Shown: in pieces, positions 26,552-41,300 of the stretch
Position numbering within the stretch: position 1 is the stretch's first letter
Layout: every line of letters begins with the position of its first letter
Origin: Synanceia verrucosa
Taxonomy: Eukaryota > Chordata > Actinopteri > Perciformes > Synanceiidae
Direction of reading: 5' to 3'
NCBI GenBank assembly: GCA_029721515.1
Contig: CM056559.1
Location: 7,379,001 to 7,443,000 of the forward strand
DNA: 64,000 bases
Position numbers and translations under genes: made by a program
The notes under the pieces: model-generated
What the model saw: only the letters and a program-made list of their open reading frames with translations
What the model was told of the DNA's origin: nothing
The model's database searches: none

Positions 26552-29500
26552 TCTCTCTTGTCAATATGGAGCTACCGTACTTGGCTATTTAGAGAATATA
26601 ACACGAGCAAAAGGATATCAGATTTAGTGATCTGAAAAGCACAAATAGTTTTTGGAAAACATAACGTCTTCCCTTTTCCCTTGAATTCAGAGTTGACCTT
26701 GAAAGAGACATTACCCATAATTTGCTGCTTCGCTACACACACATTTATCCAACACACAGCCAGTGTCTTTGTCCAGTAACCTCTGAAGGAAGATATTCCT
26801 GTCTTTTTAAATGACTTTGCTGCTGTCTGCCCTGTTACAAAGACATTGTCACGAATGGTAGGTGGTCAGATGGATTGATAACATCTGCCCTCGTTTCCAC
26901 TTCACAGGGTCCCGGGTACGGTTTGAAGACGGTGCACCTCGAATTGTGGAGGACCCCTCAGATTTGATCGTCTCAAAGGGGGAGCCTGCCACTCTGAACT
27001 GCAAGGCAGAGGGCAGACCCACTCCCAGTATAGAGTGGTATAAGGATGGCGAACGAGTGGAGACCGACAAAGATGACCCCCGTTCTCATCGCATGCTCCT
27101 GCCCAGCGGCTCCCTCTTCTTCCTGCGTATCGTACACGGACGCCGCAGCAAACCAGACGAGGGCGTCTACACCTGTGTGGCCCGCAACTACCTGGGAGAG
27201 GCCATTAGTCGCAATGCTTCACTGGACGTTGCCAGTAAGGCTCTACATTATTGATCATAGTCCTAAAAGTGTGTGTGTGTGTGCACGTTTTTTTGTGTTG
27301 ATGTGTGTCTACGGTATACAGATGCTTCGCAGTTGTGTCCCAGATCTGTTTGCATCCGTCTGGCAGCTTCATGGAAGTCCACTGGAGAGTTGGCTGTGCT
27401 TAAGAATAATGATGTGAAACAACCAGACTGTAGGTAGCAACCCTTTAAATGATGGTGCTGTGGGTGGAGGTAAATTTAGTAATAAGTAATAGTCTGTGGG
27501 TTTGTTCCTAATTTTAGGTTACTGTGACAATAATGTATTTTGTCTTTCTCCCCTTATTTGTGAATTTTCAGCTGGAGAGGAGTCAGCACAAGGGATTTAA
27601 ACAAGTTTATGACAATTTAGCTACTAATTTAGCAAACCAGTCAAAAAGCGTGATGGATATAATAATAGCTATACATTACACATTTTTTGGGGGGAATCTA
27701 TTCTCACATTTTTGCCCATTGTAACTATTGATTATGACTGATCACTGCCGCATAAGTATGGGTGCCAATATTGACTACAGCAAAATGTTTTTAGTGCCAG
27801 TAATAATCATTTAGTCAGTCATAAAGATTTATAAATGTCAACAAAAATATATGTTGACATAAATGTGTGGGATACATATGGGAACTACACAGGCTATTCT
27901 AGGTATTTAGATACAAGAATGAGTATCAGGAAAGAAAAAGTTGGAACTGTTCACCCCTAATTTAACTCACCTCTGCCGCAGAGATTTGGGAAACAGACTC
28001 TGGCAAGATCGACATCAATTGCTAAAGGAGCGGGAGCCTCCTACAACATTCAAAACACGGTTTAACAGAAAAAAACATGAGCTCAGACGCTTGTCTTTGT
28101 GCCATCCGTTATGCCGTGCAGCACACTTCAACAGCTGCAGGGGACTACTTTCTGTGTTTACTGTGGGTCAGGCTCAATGACAAGTGTTTGAGACGATTTC
28201 TGTTAAGCTGAAGTGTTTAGAAAGCTGCAGGAGGCTCGTGCTGCTCGTCCTGATTGGCATCTTTCTTGCCAGAGTCCGAGTTCCCCAAATCTTTTCAGTG
28301 GAGGTAGTGAATAACGTTATTTTGGCTAATTGACAAAAGTAGAGGGTAACATCCAACTTGACAAATGTCACAAACAAACTAAATAATTCACATCACAGTC
28401 ATACTAAATGTATACTGGTGCACAAAAATCTGAGAAAATAGTGGGAAATCCCCATTATTATAACTCTGAAGTGATGTTTTACTGTGTATTATCATGTCTG
28501 ATCAATAATCCAAAACCCAAAGACAATCAGTCAACTGTCAAATATGTCAACTAACGGCAGCCAGTCATCACAATTGAGAAATTTGTGCGAACTTGTTATA
28601 AAGAAATGTAACACAACTGTTGCTGCTGACCTTTTACATTTGCAGCTAGACTTCCATCACATCACCTGTGCGTCCTCTGTGTGTGCACCAATGAGATCAG
28701 GTGTTTGTGTGCATGCATGCAGAGCTGTGCTTTTCTTTCTGTTTTGTCTGCTGCTGCAGTACAGCAGCAGAGTATGAGCTTTCTCCTATCTTGGGGAAAG
28801 TGCACTGAAGTAAAATGCTCCCATTCGGAGCCGTGTCTATTATTTTCCCTCCTTGGTCGAGGACACGTGCCATTGTCTTTCCTCCTTCCTAATTGTGCCA
28901 CTGTGGCTCGGCCCTGGGCTGAACTGCAGCTTCTCTTTGGCACGAGGAAATGGATTAGTCACTCGGTTGATTAGGGGAAGGAACATAACAGATTAGCAAG
29001 TCAGGCTGTCCTCGTTATAAAACACAAAACAGCAATTTGAGCACAGTCTTATCTTCCGCCATATTGAGGCTTCCTTACTGGCTGCAGTGTGTGTAAGTGT
29101 TCATGGCTGACTGACCTCATCTGTAGCACGCATCCAAAAATAGGGACTCGGGTATATACTGTATGGGAACCACGAGCAGCTGCAACTAATGCAAATATCC
29201 AGATGATATGATGCATATATTGCCTTTTTTAAATCGTTGCTAATGAAATTTAGTGTTGCGTGCAGCTGGAGATTACAGTACAGTCTTATTGGTAAATGGG
29301 AGGATTCACCTGCAGGCACTGAGTGACGAACACTATTAAGAATTGCCTGGTTTTGTTCCTAATCCCGCTCCCCCCAGCTAGAGAGGGCATATGCTAAGAC
29401 CGTGTGGTGGTGGTCTTGGACCCCACCCACCCCCTCTCTGCGTGAGGTTGTGCTGACTGTGGGGTAAATAGTGACCCAATTAGCTCTGACAGGGAGGTGG

Positions 29501-30662
29501 GAGGTGGGGGAGTATGCAGTGTTAATAAGAGGCCAGTCTTTAAGCTGGTGGTCTTGCAGAAAATGTGTGTGTGATGGTGACTGTGTGAGGGAGCAGTCTG
29601 AGAGACAACAGGTGGGAGGAGGAAGAGCTTAAAACTCCCACTGAGCAGTAATTAATACCGATGCATCTGTTCCACTGTACTGTCAAGAGTGCTGACACTA
29701 ACCTGATTTTAACCACATTAGTTACACAGTAATTGCTAGTGAATGATGCACAATTAATTGTGCTGCATGACTTAGACTTACCTCTGCAGTGCACTAACAA
29801 ATTTCCACGTCGCTCAATCTAGTCGTGTCTGAGACGTCTGAACTTTCTTCTGAACTTTTGTTAGATGTGAGAGTTCGCTGAATCGCTTCTGTAGTGACAC
29901 AAAGTTCACAGGAAAGGGTGTTATGGCTGATCGTAAATTGCACAGGGTCGTGGAGGAGCCAATGCGTCCACCTCCAAAATGTCAACAAAGTGTAGGATGG
30001 GTCTTTTCTATCACAGAAAAAATACACTTTTGTATCTTGTCATCATTCTGTCCATTTTTTTTGTAAGTTTTTATTTGGTGCATGACAATCAATCAATGCT
30101 GCATAGTTATGAGTTTTTATACAATACTACAAGAAGATGTGGAAGTTCTTACAAGGAGAGGGAAGAAAGAAAAAAAATAGGCTACATCAGATAGATAATT
30201 GGTGTGTGCATATACGTGGATCAGCTGTCATCCCTCTGATTGGTAGTAATAGTAATATAGGACCAGAAAGGCTCCCACACATTCATCCTGTTCATTCGAT
30301 GAATCCAGTGATGATGCAATGTTTGTTTCTATGTATTCAGTTTTTTAAATGTGATTCTGCCTCAATCTGTACATGAGTTAAAGAAACACACATGAATGTG
30401 CTGGTACAACACATGTATGTTTGAATCACAGAGAATCACAGCTTTAGGTATGTTACAGGTAGAGCTTTGCGAATGATGCTGGAATATAAACTGTCACAGT
30501 GGATTAATGTGATCATATTGACTCATGCCACAGGTGAACGATGTAAAAAGCTCTGGGGATTGTCAGCACTTTCACAGTAATAACAAATAATAAGTTATGT
30601 GTTTTGTTGAATTACGTGACAAGCCACAAGTACAAGCAGACAAAGAGTACATATATACGTAC

Positions 30663-30723
<61 letters not shown>

Positions 30724-30784
30724 TATATACGTGTATATACGTATATACACGTATATATGTACGTGTATATATAATGTATATATA

Positions 30785-30843
<59 letters not shown>

Positions 30844-33800
30844 AGAATGTAACACAGCTACAGCAGTGTTACTTGATCGTTAGGACAGTGAAACTCGTCC
30901 CTGTTAAAGATGTGACAGGTTGTGTTCCCACAACTTTTATTCATCAGGCAACTGTAAGCATAAAGCTAACTCTCGCAAAGGAATAACCAGAAGGTACCAC
31001 TAGGATTAATGTGGATATGAGACTCAATAAACAGGACAAACGCTGACTTCACAGCTGAGTCATGGAGGTCTGAACTAAAAAAGAACTGAAGACCTTAGAT
31101 TTCTTTGTTCTTCATCAGCAGTTCATGTCTGCTTCTCAGTTGCAGTTACAGGTGATTTTTTTTAATAAGCCCACCCACCCCAAGGTCCGCACGTTATGTT
31201 TTTAGTATAGCTGCTGTTGCTCCCCCCTAGAGTACCTCGTAGTAAGAAGCTCGCTCTGCTCGGAAATGCCAGCAGCAGTCATTATTCTGTCTTTCCCTCT
31301 TTACTGTAAGCTGCCAGTGATCGGCTGACTTGCTTGGCTGTTGAAAAAGCCAAAATAATGAGACCGTGGGAGTGGACGGAAATCCATTCCTCCATTCTTC
31401 CAAACAGTTTTTTGGCTTTAAAATAAAACAAGAAGAGGGTGAAAACAGTAGTAGTGTCTATTTCAAAGTCATGAATGTGGATGTCTGCCTGTCTCAGTGA
31501 GGAGACGGTCACATGGGTGCGGAAGGATTAGAATAAAGTAGGACAAATAAAATAGAAAACTTGCTTAAAAGGCTTTGGAGCCAGATGTTCCTCTTACTCC
31601 TGATGAGGGATTATGGATGGCTGGTTCTGGTTGTAGCTTGTTTCTTGGCTTCTTCTGCCACCGTTCTCTTTTCAATGGAGATGTACTGTATATCAGATAA
31701 ACAACATTCCTGATTAACAGTGTTGGCCAAGTTGCTCAGGCTGTTTTGTCATATCTGTTACTTCAATAAAGTAGACTTTTTTTTTCTTGGAAGTACCTTA
31801 AACTTGTATTTTTGTCCTCTCCTCTGGTAGCTGATTATATAGAAATCTATGAGAAAATGGCCCTGATTCTCACATATTTTTTGACCTCAGTAAATAATTA
31901 ATTTATGGTCTCAATCACTAAGTTTTCTTCATCACAACATGATGTTCATTTCATAAATTATGGTCCCATTTAGGGTGAAATAATCCATTTCCACCTTGTG
32001 ATTGACATGTTGTTACCTCAGAGGTGTCCGATCTCTGAGTTTTGTTTTACAAATTTAACCATTTCACCTTTTTGTTTTCAGTTCATGAAAGTTCATTGTA
32101 ACTGTAATTTTTGGTTGCCTAAAATGTCCAGCAGGACATTTACTCTGCATTTCCTGTGTTGCAAAAAAAAATCCTCATCTTAAAAACTGAACTTGTGGAT
32201 CCAGAATGGCTGTCCATGAAACTATAGGTGATGCCACAGTGACTACGTCCACATCTTATATACTGTACAGCATCAGCTTGGGTGCAAGAAAACTGTCAGC
32301 CTATTGTTTAAAAGAAATTCAATCACCTCTGCTATGGTTTAGGCTGCCAGGCCTCACTGAAATTGCAAAAAGTCTTGTTCAATGTTTGTTTGCCATTGAT
32401 ACAGCACATTTTTGGAAAGTGGAGAAATTTATAGCCACGACTTTTTCATAAAGACTATTTGCCCTGGAGTCTCTTCCTCATCCTCTGTCAACACAATCAG
32501 ACAATGGATGGATTAAAGCAATCTCTCTTCTCTGTAGGCAAAGCCTCCATTAGCTGTGACAGGGCAGTATCATGGCAATGGGATTAGACCACCTCCCTAA
32601 CAGGTTTACTGCTCCATGAAATAAAAGAACAATGGGAGCCAGGCAGCGGTTTGTCTCAGGCTCCCAATAATGTGCACTTCCGTTGTCCTTTACCCTCTCT
32701 GTCCACCCTCCTACCTGTCACCTGTGGAAACACAGAGCCTGGTAGCCATTCACACATCTGTCCAGCCCACGCTGTTTGCTCGGCCTGCTTCCCACACTCA
32801 CTGTCACCTCAGGTTTAGCACAAAAGCCTTTTTTTCCCTGTCCTGTCTGTCACACTCACCCATCATGTTTCCTTCTTGCTGGGTATGTAAATGATCTGTG
32901 AACTGTTGTTGCCCTGTGGCTGCTTGATTTTCAGACAAAGTCAACACAAATACAACAATATACATTAATCAGCATGCAGCACAAAGTGTAAATGTCATAT
33001 TTACAATTTTCTTGTGATTAATCTCTCCTACTCCCCCTGTTCATTTTTCCAAAAACACCAACAGATGGCCTTTCTGCCATCGTGGAGCTCCTCTCTGCTA
33101 AACACTACATCATCGAGATAAATGTCACTTAAAAATCAAGTGATAAATATTCTCTTGGAGATTAAATCTCATAATCTGTATATCCCTGAAATATTAAAGT
33201 TATGAAAATGAATGGGCGCTCTCTAATAGCGCTTGCAGAAATAATGATGAAACCGCTGAAAGTCATTTAGCCCTGCTTTGCCGTTACTTAATACCACAGG
33301 AAGTGCCTTGGGTAAAATGAGGATTTGTCTCCGCAGAATCATGGGCAAACTGCCCTGCAGTAACTACGCTCCCTGTCCCTGAGCCCGACGTGGACGGATG
33401 GACGTGCAGGGCCTGGTTTATGAGATTATTTGGCAGACCTAGTCATATTATGTCTAAGAAGTGAAATTAGGGACAGTAGCCCCTCAGGAGTGGGGGGTGG
33501 AGGATTTGTCTTTGTGTTTCTGAGGAGATTGGATCATCATCGCACGCAAACATCCGTGAGAAACTGTTTGGCGTGGCTAGCTTTTAAGTCGGAGCAAGGA
33601 TGGATCACATTAACTTGAACGCAGCTTCAAAGAACATTTGGGAGCTCGTGTTGCGCAGTGTTTGGGGGCAGTGATGTTAGGAATATATTCTGCTCTCTGG
33701 CATGGGTTTCAAACCCTCAAATGTCCCACTTTCTGTGCCCAGGGACTCTGGGTTTCAAATGCTAAAGGTGTGTGTGTGTGTGTGTGTGTGCAGTTCAGGG

Positions 33801-35296
33801 ATTTGCTCTCTGCCGTAACTTTTTCACTTCAGTCACCATGGCAGTGAAATAAAGGTCTCTGTGCACACATTTAACCAGACGGAGGTCTAAAAATAATGCA
33901 GTGCTTTCAATTAGCCCCTCAGCTCTGCAAAGCATTTGAAACAGGCAGCCAAGTGAACAGGGTCTGGGTTATTTGGTGAAAAGCTTTGGGAGGAGAGTGA
34001 GTGCCTTTACTGGTTATAGTCCACTCACAATTTCGCTCCAGCTCTTTAATTGTCCTGGTTTTGTCAGGATATTTAGGATGTTTTAGGTGTCAGTGGCAGA
34101 TGTCCACACTGTGTCCACAAGCCCCCGGTCATCCTCCGTTAATCACCTGCTCTGAGATGTACTACGGTGTTTGACTATGACTAATAATTAAAGTATCACT
34201 GCTGCGTAATAAGACATTTAATAAAAGAGGTCAGACGCTCTTAACAAATATTTGCTTTGTAAAAACTTTTCACATCCAAAATGTCATGGCATTAAAGATC
34301 CACTCAGTGAAGAGAGTAAACTCACACCTCATTTCAATAAAGTTTTCTTTGAGAAGGTGGGGAAATAAAGGGTGTGTAATGTATGGATCGACTGATATCC
34401 ACTTCAGACCTGAGAAAACTGTCAGCCGTGTCACATTTTTGTGTAATATTCATATAGCGGTTTACCCGAGACAATAATGTCAAAGTGAGGAGTGAGTTTC
34501 TGTCTTTAAATAGATGTGATAAAGTCCTCTCAGATGAAATCTCATTTAAACCCATGGGTCTGAATATTGATGCTGTTTTAAAGGCCAGCGCTGCCATGTT
34601 GACACAGGCCTGTCAGACACACTGATGGATAATTAATATGCCATGGGTTTAATTATGTATTCAGGGTTATTAGCTTAGAATGAAATAAGTGCTTAGGTTA
34701 GTTGATTTAAGGTGGATTACAGTAAAATCCCTAAATCCTGCTGAGTAAAGATTAACTGAGACTACACCAATTCATTATTCACTTGTTCCTGTTGCTACAC
34801 CTGTCAAGCTTTTTGATATAGCACACACTCTTTATAGTATTTTTTGATTAACTGAAATTTAAAATATGCCCCTTTTGATTGTGTGCATGATTAAATGCTG
34901 AAAGTCTGTGTGTCTTATAGGCAGCCAGAATGGAGAAAATGATAAAAAGAAACGGCTTTGTGTGGTTCAGGGAAGAGATAGACTCTATTACCACATTACA
35001 ATAAAAACGGGATACAAATTGTGATTCGTTCAAACAGGAGCTTTATAGTTGTTATACTCGCGAGGTTAGGATACAAAGCACCGACTTTATGCACGATATA
35101 GATGGATGATGCATCTGAAATGAAAGAGGTGTAATTTAAAATGTCTCATAGAATATATCCTGTACAGCACACTGTAGAAAGATTTAAACTGACTATTATA
35201 CTTGTGATTTCTGTTGTTTAGACTCTTATATTTCCATTGCATGTATTCTGAATATTTTGACTGTGATCTATCTATCTATCTATCTAGCTATCTGTG

Positions 35297-35358
<62 letters not shown>

Positions 35359-38300
35359 TTTTTTATTTCTATTTGTTTCTGTAATGGTCACTCACAAGCT
35401 CTTTAATCAAAATCTTCTTGATATATTCTTCCAATTTACTATTGTACAAAAAATATGGAAAAAAAGCAAAGCACATTATTATTTTTGATGGACATGCCAA
35501 ATTACTGTTAGTTATTTGCTTTCCATGACAGAAAATGTGTTTTAGTGGTTGTATGTTATTCTTCAAAAGGAAAACTCAGTGAGAAAGAAAGAGTCTGATA
35601 CGTTTGTTAATTTCTTGACTCGACAGGCCTGCTGTGCCTACTACTGTTACTGTTACCACTGTCAGTGAGTTATGACTGCATAATAGCGTTTTTTGGGGCG
35701 TAGGGCTTTAGTGATCACTCAATGATTTATGATGATTGAGTGTGTTAATGTTGAGTGCATTGCCACAGACTGCAGATTGACAGAAAAGGAGATGATCTTT
35801 CATCTTTGTATCTGTGAAAGATCGCTGAAATATTCATGAAAGTGAAAGAAGAGATCGTATTGATTGATTATGCAGAAATAATACACGTTGGTCGAGGAAA
35901 AAAAGCCTGTTGGCTGTAGATACAGGATGTGGTCCCTACATCAAGTGTTTGAAAATGTGAGCCTGTCAGCATTCGAGTTTGAGTTTCCATTGTACAGGAG
36001 GTCTCATGAGAAGGCTCTGGTTCACAGTTCACACTGAGGCTTTCATCTGTCAATCACAGTCGAAGATTAGAAGATATCAAAGGTCGCTGTGTCAGAATCT
36101 TCTCATCCTGTCGTCTTGTCAGGGGTGACATCGGGATAGGTCTTCAGTTCGAGGATGGTTTTATTTGAATTTTAGTGTTTGGATTTCTAAGATAGCGTTT
36201 GGAATCAGAGACACAATTCTTTCATTAATGCAGAGGCCATTTTTTCTCCCTCACACATGGGCTAAATTATGAATGTGCTGTTATTTGTTTACTCCATGTT
36301 GGACTGAGAGATGTGCATTATTCATCTGCTCTGACAGGAGAGACAGCAGCAGAGTAGGACACAGGCCTGGGAAAACATTAAAACAGAGCGCAGTCTAACG
36401 AGGACGTTGCCAGGGATTTGAGCAGTCATGCACATGCAAACACAATAATCAACTCTCTCTCAATAAGCTCATTTTCAGCTGCAAGAAGATGGTTGACTCA
36501 GGAAAAAAAACAAATTTAAATTATGTCCAAGATGAAAATGCGTCTCATGAGAGGATATTGGTCATGTGTCTGCGCTGCTGCTCACCGATCTGTGGGTCTG
36601 ATTTACAGTCTTTGTTTTGAGTCCATCAGACAGACAGGGCTTCGAAAGTTAATTAGATTTCTTTGTGTTTTCTTCTTAGTCCTGAGAGATGATTTCCGGC
36701 AGGCTCCGAGCGATGTGGTGGTGGCTGCTGGTGAGCCTGCAGTGTTGGAGTGTGTGCCGCCACGTGGTCACCCTGAGCCCACCGTGTCCTGGAAACGCAA
36801 CAACGCCCGAGTCAGCACCAAGGACGAGCGCATCACTGTGAGTTCAACATCAACACTGAACACGGACTGAAATAAAATCAATAGGGTATACAATCACATA
36901 TTTAACCTGTTAATCATGTTGTACAACCAAGCATCAGTCAACTTTCAAGCCAAAATTGAAGCACATTTTGACTAAAAATTCAGAGAATGAGTGCCATGAA
37001 GTTTCATTACATTAAATCATTCACAAATGAAACTATTCCCCCAAACAAATTCACTTACTGTCGCTAAGGCAGACTACCATTTTAGAAAATTATTTAAATG
37101 AGAGTATATCACTCATTAGGTTTACCTGAGTCTTCAGGCAGAGAGTCAGATATATTGAGAGACAGCCTGATGCATGATGGTTTTCATCTTTCCATTAGAC
37201 TGTTTGATACCAACAAAAATATTGAACATCACCATCTTCTCTTAACGGGAACACTGGGAGTGCACACAGCCAGACAAATAGCCAAAATGAATAAAAACGA
37301 CATTTAAAAAGAAATTTGATCTAAACCATCAATAATAAGCCTTGTTTTCTTCAGAGCTTCTTTATAAAGCCACCATCAATCAGCCGTCCTGGAGAACAGC
37401 AGGGATACACATTTACAGCGGCAATACTTTCAATAGACCATAATTCAATTCAGACACCTTCGTTTTCTATGGACCGAAAAATGTCTCTCGGATTTTGCTG
37501 TCACTTTTGTTCCCTCCTCTCATGTGTAAAATCAACAGCCGGACACAATCTCTGCTGGCTTTTTCTTTTATGTGAAAATGAAGGAAATCACAAGCTGAAG
37601 TTGATGAAGGAGAGTGTTTAGAGGCAGTGCAGTATTCAGACCTTTCACTGAAGTAAAACTGACAATATAAAAATACTCCATGAGAAGCAAAAGTCCTGTT
37701 TTGAAAATGTTAAAGGAAATGTATGTATTGAATGTATTAACAAAAGTATTTGCAATACATGTAATATATTTTCATTCTATGTATGGTGTAGAAATAAAAC
37801 ATAGCATAAAATAGGGATATAATTGATGTACTTTTCTATAGTGCAATACTTCATGTAAAGTAAATGTACTTGTTGCGTTAGACCACTTTGAATATGAAGG
37901 ATTGATTGCACATAGAGTATCCAAATGTGGATTATTTGTCCATTAAGCTCTGTGATGATCAAATATCTCTGATATTTTGAGCGTATCGCTGTTTTTCAGA
38001 TGCGTGGGGGCAAACTGATGATCTCTCACACCAAGAAGAGCGATGCTGGCATGTATGTTTGTGTGGGCACAAATATGGTCGGAGAGAGGGACAGCGATCC
38101 AGCAGAGCTGGTGGTGTACGGTGAGGAAACGTTGCTGCAGCAGCACTGAGTGCTTTAAGCAACCTGAGCTGAACAAGATGACTTCCCTCTTCCTGCAGAG
38201 CGCCCTGTGTTGGTGCGCAGGCCGGTGAACCAGGTGGTCATGGAGGATGAGAACGTCGACTTCCTGTGTGAGGTTCACGGAGATCCTCCTCCAACTGTCA

Positions 38301-41300
38301 GATGGCGGCGAGAGGAAGGGGAGCTTCCCCGTGGAAGGTGAGAGTGACGGACATGACACTGAAAAAAAAATCAATAAATATAAAAATGAAATATATAAAT
38401 AATGTATTAAAATACAGCTACCAGCACATGTGTCCCAGAAAGCATGAGGAGTAATTGTTCATTATTTAATGTCTGTCTGTCGGTTCAAGTCATAAATAAA
38501 AAAGAGAGGATCCATTAGTTGGCAGAATCCTCATGTAACTCAATATAATATAGTTTAGTTAAGCCTATTAGATATATTTTTCATATACTATACTAAAAAT
38601 GCTCCTTAGCCTACGTAGAGCAAATGAGCAGAGGTTATTAATTATTTGTTCTATATATTTAATTAATAATGCAAAATATTGATACCACCCTCGTGTCTGT
38701 GTGCTGAGTTTGAAGTGTGAGACAGCAGCTGGTTAGCTTAGCTTAGCATAAAGTCTTGAAACAGGGGAAAACAGCGAGTCTGGCTCTGTCTAATGGTAAC
38801 AAAATCCACCTACCTGCATCCATGACTCATTAATTAACCTTTTATGTCATGTTAGTTTAATCTACACCAAAAACCAAATGTGTAAAAAATTTCACAGGCT
38901 AGGTGTTTGTTGAAGTGGTGACAAAGTCTTGAAATGTTTGTTTGTAAAGAGCTATATGAGGCTATTTTATTTCTTTCACATTTTCCTTGTTATCTTCTCT
39001 GAAATTAAGTGTATTATATTAATTTGATTTTATGTATCCCTTGCATAGACAGAACCAGTTGACTTATCTCTCTGTAAGCTACGGTGGTTTTATTTATTTT
39101 TAACAATTCTGCAAATCCAGCTTAACATCATATTTAATCTACAGTTGAGAGATGAAATGTTTTTCCAGATTCTTGTGAAACATTGTTCAAAGGTATTGAT
39201 AGATAATCTTACTTGTTCGTAATTGATTTCCAGCAACCAATGACTACATCTAAGGCAAATAAAGCACATTGTTCCAGTCGTTTCAAGATAATGCCATTTG
39301 ATTGGAAAAAAAAAAATCCTTGCTACAGGTTGATTGACAAGGAAAGGAATGACATTATCTTGTATAACTGGCAAATTTTCTTCGCTTTGTGTGGATCAGT
39401 ATGCTCATTTTCTTTTGCTGTGCTTCTCTCTTAGATCTTTCATTATCTCCCTGTTTCTCATTCCCAGGTTTGAAATCCGCAACGGCAACAGCCTGCATTT
39501 GTTCCGTGTGAAAGAGCAGGATGAAGGGACGTATACCTGCACATCTGAGAACAGTGTGGGCAAGACAGAGGCCTCGGCCATGCTGCAGGTCCACGGTAAG
39601 GAACACATCATGAATATTGTAGGTTATACGCGCACCCACATGCATGCTTAGACATGCATAAAGAAAAGCTCATGTTCATGCAAACAAGCACATGGCAGCA
39701 GAATCACGCAGTTCCCATTTCCTGTCCAATGCTCTGTTTTTATATCAGTGTGTCCTTGTGAGTCGTTGTCCAGCGGTGCTGCCAGGAGCTTATGCTAAAC
39801 CGTATGGATTACGCCATTTGACAGATGTTTGGTAGATGCGTGCTTTAACTCGCTGCCAGAGAGCAGTCCCAGTATTAATAAGACATGACTCCCTCCCTCT
39901 CTCTTCCTGTCTCTTTATCTCCCTCCTCTCACCTACTCGCTCCCTCTGTGCCCTTTTTCTTTCTCGGTGTGTGTCTTGGTTTAAATAGTCTCAGACGACT
40001 CTATCCACTAATGCTTTTATCAGTGTAAATGAAATCCAAACCGAGCAGGGTTTTTTTTTCCCATTCACTCTGCTGCTTCTTATTCTTTCTTTTCTTTTGT
40101 TGGCTCTTTTCCATTCTATCACCAGTTTTGTTTTGTGACTCAGTGTTTCATCCATCTCATTATTTTTCCATCTCTCTCCATCATGTTTCAAACCCTATCA
40201 CCATTCCAGTCGGCCCTTTCCGTAAGTTCACTCTCCATTTCATTCTTCTTTGGTTTACGCAAACTTGTGACTCTCTTCTGTGTGGTTATTGTTGGTAGTC
40301 CAATCAATAAATGATGCCTAATGGTGTAAATAAGTTCCTTGTTGACAGCATGCCTGTTGCTGCAGCCAGGCATTAAGTAAGCCCCTCACACTGTGACTTA
40401 ATGTACAGCAGATTAAGGGCTCCTATCAAACACACATCTGCTGTGTCGCAGAGGATAGTGTGACGCCATGGAAATCCCTCCTTCATTTGCAGCTACAGTG
40501 GTTTTTAAAGGCAGCTCAGTGGAAGATTTAATTTTGTAAATAATGACATGATTTGACCTTAACTGAAAATTAAACTTTATTTCTATTAATATTTTTTTAA
40601 TTGATTACACTTTCTTTCACATGCTGAATAATATATGTATATATAGTTATTAATGAGGAAGGGGCAACATGCTGTTAGTAAGAACATTGACAGACGACTC
40701 AGATACCTTGAATAGGGAGCCAAATATATTTTTGCCTGTGTGTGTGCATTTGCTAAGCAGAGATTTGTGCAGAAGTTGAATCCTGGCTGGAGAAGCTTCT
40801 CATCCAACAGGAAGTATGAGCCAATTATTGAGATGGGAGGTAGAGGGTGGTGGTCAGTGTAAAGCCTCAGAGGATGTGATGAGGTGGCTAACGCAATGAT
40901 CTGACCCGAGTTGGCAATTGGCAGCTCTGCCCGGACCTTTCCCAAAATAACCGAGTAAATGTCATGTGAACGCCGCTGCAGAGCACTGCGATGATTTGTT
41001 ATTTTCAGAGGACACCAGGGTGATGTCTCTCATTAAAGATGAGAGGGCGATGAGAGTGTAGTGATGGATCAAAAGCTCAGAAGGTTAAAGAGGGAAAACT
41101 TAAATCTTTGCCTGTTAGCGGCTGATGAGGGCTGATCAATATAGATCAGGCCTCAAAGAAGTAACTCAGTACATTTACTTGCATCTTTTACTCCACCTCA
41201 TTTATCTCAACGCTACAGTTACTTCTGAGATTTTAAAATAAAAAAGTTAATGAGTTAATGTAATTAAATGCATAGTTCTGTCTCCTTGTCACATTTGGGT

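Larger units (their letters stand above)
17661..26907 (+). other. robo3: robo3 intron 1 (9.2 kb)
   Basis: No supported exon on either strand. It contains a reverse-oriented SINE-like copy (18435-18581), a hAT-type MITE (21358-22007), a fold-back element (23636-24321) and a GT microsatellite (26503-26549). No alternative signal-peptide exon could be recognised. Confidence 0.7.
27235..36679 (+). other. robo3: robo3 intron 2 (9.4 kb)
   Basis: No supported exon. Contains microsatellites at 30660-30840, 33768-33791 and 35266-35357. The rest shows nothing recognisable. Confidence 0.7.

Noticed and set aside
30595..30986. Tyr/Ile-rich frames on both strands
   Set aside because: They come from the TA microsatellite.
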